DNA of 64,000 nt from Sipunculus nudus (taxonomy: Eukaryota > Annelida > Sipuncula > Golfingiida > Sipunculidae). Made by a program: the position numbers and the translations under genes. Each line of letters starts with the position of its first letter. The first letter of the stretch is position 1. The DNA lies in assembly GCA_026874595.1 (NCBI GenBank), contig CM049308.1:91333624-91397623 (forward strand). The letters are read 5' to 3'. The notes under the pieces are model-generated. The model did no database searches. It saw only the letters and a list, made by a program, of their open reading frames with translations, and was not told the DNA's origin. This document shows positions 59,767 to 64,000 of the stretch, one piece after another.

Positions 59767-62611
59767 TATATATTTATTGCACATATGCAATCAATGACCT
59801 CAGGTTACGTGATTTTCTATTTGTCAACATAAGCATGTTTACCAACAGCTTGTAGATAATCAAGGTCATACCATCACAGAGGCTCTTTTAATCCTTTTCC
59901 TTAACAGGAAATGCAAACAGTTCATTGATAAAACCGGTATTCAGAGCACACCAGAAATCACATGAAGTCTACAGAAAAGATTGGTGAATATATCTGGTTT
60001 TAAGCTTGTTATACATGGGTAACCTCAGGATAGAGGGAGACACTGTGCAGAAGGATCATTCCACCAAGGAGGCATTAACCTGTGTTTAGTATAGATCAGA
60101 GGGCAAAGTCGAAGTATGAAAGGGTCACTCGTATACATGGTCAAAATGAACCCCATTTGAAACAGGTCAACAAATCATTGATTTTACCATCACGGATATT
60201 GATTCAGGAAGCCACTGACTTAGGTTGGCTGCCCAAGAAATAGCGGTCTCCAGAACTTATTGATCTACGGCAGCGCTGGACCAAACAGTCCAGCAGTATC
60301 CTGTTTGTTTTATGCTGGCAGATTGCCAGTATGTTGTATGGGGATGAATAAAGAGCTTAGCCATTGTTAGTGTTAGATTAAAGGCGGTCACTAATCATGG
60401 GTTGACTGAGTTCTCGTGGGATTAACTCACATGAAACAGGAATTCAATTGAAAGCATTGCACCTGCTGGTAAAAGTGTTTTAACATAATTATATACACAT
60501 ACCTGACTCACACACATATAATTTACCAAATAATGGTATTCCCTTTCATGTTCGCCAATCTCCCTGTCTGCTAACATTAATAATAAATTATTTAGATCCT
60601 CTGAATTTGCCAGGAATAAAAGTTTACCCTTGAACTTGAACAGTGACAAGCAACAAGTTCAGGAACTATTTATAGATTTATGTTTTATCTCAAGGGGACT
60701 GTATCAGCCGCAGCATTCATTTAGATTAGATCTTGGATTTTATTGATTGATTTTAGCTTGCCTTAGGATCTGGAATTTGTAGAGGAGTAATTTCCTGGAA
60801 ATACTTATTGGTTACACTTGATATTGAAAGTTCTCTCATTATGCGATTAGATCTGATACATTCCATGCAAAAACTCTGTAGTTTTCAGTATATATGTATT
60901 TATACATGGATGGATCAAATTCAAGATCATTGATTTGAATAAAAATATCATACCATTTACCATGGTGATGGGATGATTCTTTACATTTGAACTCCTAGTT
61001 TTACTTTAACAAAAATTTAATCTTCATATTTGTTCATGTTGCCAAAATGGATGTGATGATAGTGCTTGAAAGTAAGTGTAACAGAAACATTGTGGCCTGG
61101 TCAAGGATTGGTTGTTTTGCATGAACACCACTACAAAGCAGGTACTAGTTATATACTCTGTGTATGGTTCCAGACTGAAAAGAAGATTTCCATAGCTGAG
61201 CAATATTGATTTGTCTCCAGTTCAAAGATCCTTACAAAGCAAAGAATAAAAAGAACTAGTTTTTCCTAGTCTGAGAGAGCTTCTAAGCTCAGGATGTGTG
61301 TGTTGTGCAAGTCTTACTTTTTTTTGGTGTAAACTTTTTTCTTTTGTGGTGTATACATTATACAGTTACTATTACCAGCATGTTCCATCACACGTAGTAA
61401 GCCTACATTATGGATTAGGTGAATACAGTTGTGATGTAGCTTTAAAATTTTCCTAACATGATTATCCTGGCAGCTAGTCATACATACATCCCAGTAATGG
61501 TAGTGAATGGTCATCTGCTGGGATTTTATCAAATCTGCCTTTCTTTGTTTCAAGTTTGCTTTGTTCTTCATCATTATTTCTATCCGTTTTTTTAGTCTCT
61601 CTGCAAAATCACTGAATTTTTGTAGTGTGATGTACCTAAAAAATTACTGACATTTAAGATAGTTTTAAAAGTTATAAATGTTCACAAGCAAGTTCTGTAA
61701 GACTCAAGTTACTAAGAGAAGTAGGACCTTGCGGCAAGGTAGAAATGGTTATATACTTCAGGTAAATGATTCTGGCAATAAGCTACTAATAAAATATACT
61801 GTATATTACAATAAGATAAAGTACACATATCAGAGGTATGTAGCTGTTTTGCTTGAAAATAAAAAAAAAACTGAAATTTCTATAAGATAATTGTAAAACT
61901 GTTGAAGACTCCCTCTCGCTTCCATTCTCTTTTTCATATTCTTGTCTACAGGTAATTCTACAAAGTTATAACAGACAGGAGAAACCTTTGCACCTGTTGA
62001 GGCTTGATATAATCCATACAACTCACCTGATCATTAATCCACATGTGATAATATTAAAAACAATCTGACAGTATGAGGTACAGTTTGATACTGTGAGTTA
62101 AATGAGGTCAGATATTGATCCAGTAAGAAAGTACAAGATTATGTATTAAAGGATGACTGGTATTATGTAATCCTCAGACACTGTCTGTCTTCTGTGCAAG
62201 GTCTCACAGGTTTGATTTATGTCACCAGGGTGTGAAGGTTGGCTATTTATGAACTATTGGAGGTCACCAGGATGTTATTTCTGCAGGTGAAATGAGGCAG
62301 GTTTTTCATACATTTTTAGCTCGGTTGACCTTAACTCTTCTAAGCTACAGGTGCTTTGTTCATCATCTGTCTGGGCAGCAGTCTTTTATAGCTGCTGACA
62401 AGGCACATATTATGACCTTTAAATATAGAAAGTTCTAATTGACAACCAGACAGGTATTGATGAGGTCCTCTTGGTAACCTAAAATTAAATCTTGAGGAGC
62501 CACATCCTACAGTCTTCAAGTCAAAACACAGTGTATAGCAACTTGAAAGTTTAGACTCGGGGTACAAAAAATTCATAAAAAAACTATCTGAGACATAGAC
62601 TATCAAGAATA

Positions 62612-62783
62612 CAGTTAAACTGTGTAATAAGACCACCTGTGAGGCTGGCCAAAAGTGGTCTTAATTCACAGATAATTATTACACCGGTCAGTTGTAACCA
62701 ATGAGAATCTTTTGTTCACTCAAGGGTGCTCTTAATAGACATGTGGTCTTATTAGATAGGTGGCCTTTCAGACAGCTTCTGCT
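62612..62783. mobile_element. pogo/Tigger-like MITE
   Basis: The left end CAGTTAAACTGTGTAATAAG continues GACCACCTGTGAGG. The right end in reverse, AGCAGAAGCTGTCTGAAAGG then CCACCTATCTAATAAGACCAC, is an imperfect inverted match. TA precedes the left end and TTA follows the right. GGTGGTCTTATTA-like motifs recur inside. At 172 bp it has no coding capacity. Confidence 0.5.
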
Positions 62784-64000
62784 TTAATAGATACAGTACA
62801 ACATTTCATTAAATAATTAAATTTCAGGTAATTGGACTCATACAGAAACATATGAAAGTGTTATTCACACAACACATCAGATTTCCAAAGAATGCTGATT
62901 GGGTTGTCATATGTAAGTTTGATCTGCTCATTACTCTTGGATAATATTAATTAGTATGTAAGACCAGTGGCACCATCTAGTACAATTTTCTCAGATTTAC
63001 ACTGGACTAAGGCAGAGTGATAATAGAGATGGTTATTTATTTCTGTTTATTTATGCAGTATGTCTACATTTTGTTGCTTGGCAGAGCTGCTGAAGCTTGC
63101 CTACGATCCACCACTTACAGCAGAAAAGACTCTGTGACATTTATTATTATAGAATTTTACTCAGTGATTTTAACATCTCTAATGAGCTGACCAGTCTATG
63201 TGTACGTAGTCTGTTATATACATGATTGGTTTACTGTGCACTGATCTGATTAGTTCACGGTGCACTTACCTTAAGTTTACTATACAGGACAGATGTCAAT
63301 CAAATGTACAAGACTCAACAATTCTTTTTTTCAGCAAAAACTGTTTTCTTCAGCTTGATTGATTATTCCCTGATAGTTCTAAATATTCCACCAGGTGGCA
63401 ACACGAGTGACCCTTCACCCTGATCATTGTCAAGAATGTTGCTCAAAAAAATTTAGTTATATCTTTTGTTATCTGGACAAAGAGCAACTCAGTAATTTAA
63501 CTATATATGTTGAACATCCAAACTAGTCTGCAAATCTTCTGTGTTAGTGGGGGTAATAACAGTGGTAACCAGTGCCATGTTAATTTCATGGCCCAGGTCC
63601 ATTCAGTAGTAAATGCACTGTAACTTGTCAACAGCTAGCCTGGAGTGAATCCAAGGCATCTAATCTAGCAGAAAGGCCCACGTCTCATCTTTTAACAAGC
63701 TTCGTAATGTAAACTGACGAACATGACCTTTACGGCTCGGCTGAGTCACCTAAACCATTGTGAAAACTACTGTAATAAATAAAAATAAACGTGGTTTCAT
63801 AATGCTTTACTACTCAGGTGTGATTAAAGAATTATGGCTCACTGTTACTTGCTGTCCATCATAAATAAGCTTTTAGTCAGAAACTTTTACCACTAATTGG
63901 TGAGATATTAATAGCCACACCAGTAAATAAGGCTTTGATTATCACCCAAAAAAATGTTTTATTATTAATATTTAAAGCTTTAAAATGCGAAATTTTCCAA

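Larger units (their letters stand above)
32151..64000 (+). other. Inferred first intron of the FEZ-family gene (continues past the window)
   Basis: It starts at the GTAAGT donor at 32151. No later FEZ exon was recognised on the plus strand to the window end, so the intron is at least 31.8 kb, or contains a short exon I missed. Stretches between the repeats listed separately (32151-34600, 38120-40130, 40390-47640, 47970-50280, 59770-62300, 62790-64000) are AT-rich, with poly-C runs at 38596-38615 and 58245-58257. No nested gene is supported in them. Confidence 0.55.

Noticed and set aside
63061-63147. Possible FEZ exon (frame reading MSTFCCLAELLKLAYDPP)
   Set aside because: Short, no similarity to the FEZ second-exon region, and no convincing acceptor and donor pair.

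Overview
The window is AT-rich animal genomic DNA with split genes, GT donor sites, long introns and many kinds of transposon debris. Several signs point to a lophotrochozoan, most likely a bivalve mollusc: AGCTCAGCTGA / (GTCC)n repeats, Helitron-like elements carrying long tandem cores, and tRNA-derived SINEs with a (TCAG)n tail. The species cannot be fixed from the sequence. Almost none of the window codes for protein, and most open frames are repeat artefacts.

Three pieces of host coding sequence are supported. (1) 358-423, minus strand: a first exon with a clean signal peptide and a splice donor; the gene runs off the left edge. (2) 21293-21546, minus strand: an exon with the N-terminal half of a C-type lectin domain. 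Beside it at 21780-22320 is a decayed array of about 26-residue repeats that may belong to the same gene. (3) 31825-32150, plus strand: the first coding exon of a FEZ1/FEZ2/UNC-76 family kinesin adaptor. It ends at a consensus GTAAGT donor. No second exon was recognised, so 32151-64000 is read as part of a first intron of at least 31.8 kb.

Left half (1-31.7 kb): gene-poor and full of mobile elements. These include hAT-type MITEs (2677, 5554), an internally deleted Tigger/pogo element set in a (TA)n tract (2989-4260), a SINE with target-site duplication (5964-6285), further tRNA-like SINE fragments (6611, 10630, 10889, 12302), a TIR MITE (6800-7136), a non-autonomous hAT element (12792-13614) and a decayed LINE with endonuclease and partial reverse transcriptase (19604-21205). 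There are also two minisatellites: a GC-rich unit of about 20 bp (25553-25769) and a 42-bp unit with about 58 copies (27291-29765).

Right half (32.1-64 kb, the inferred FEZ intron): a hAT-type element with a perfect 8-bp target duplication (34993-35932), a 626-bp TIR element, two tandem 400-bp repeats, a three-copy 107-bp repeat and a pogo-like MITE. The most complex part is 50.5-59.8 kb. Two Helitron/Helentron-like elements with about 280-bp tandem cores (about 16 and 5 copies) lie between arms of short palindromic units in inverted orientation. A second, smaller inverted-repeat element (57692-59660) is nested next to the right arm. No bacterial-type genes, operons or CRISPR arrays are present, and no conserved multi-gene system was found.
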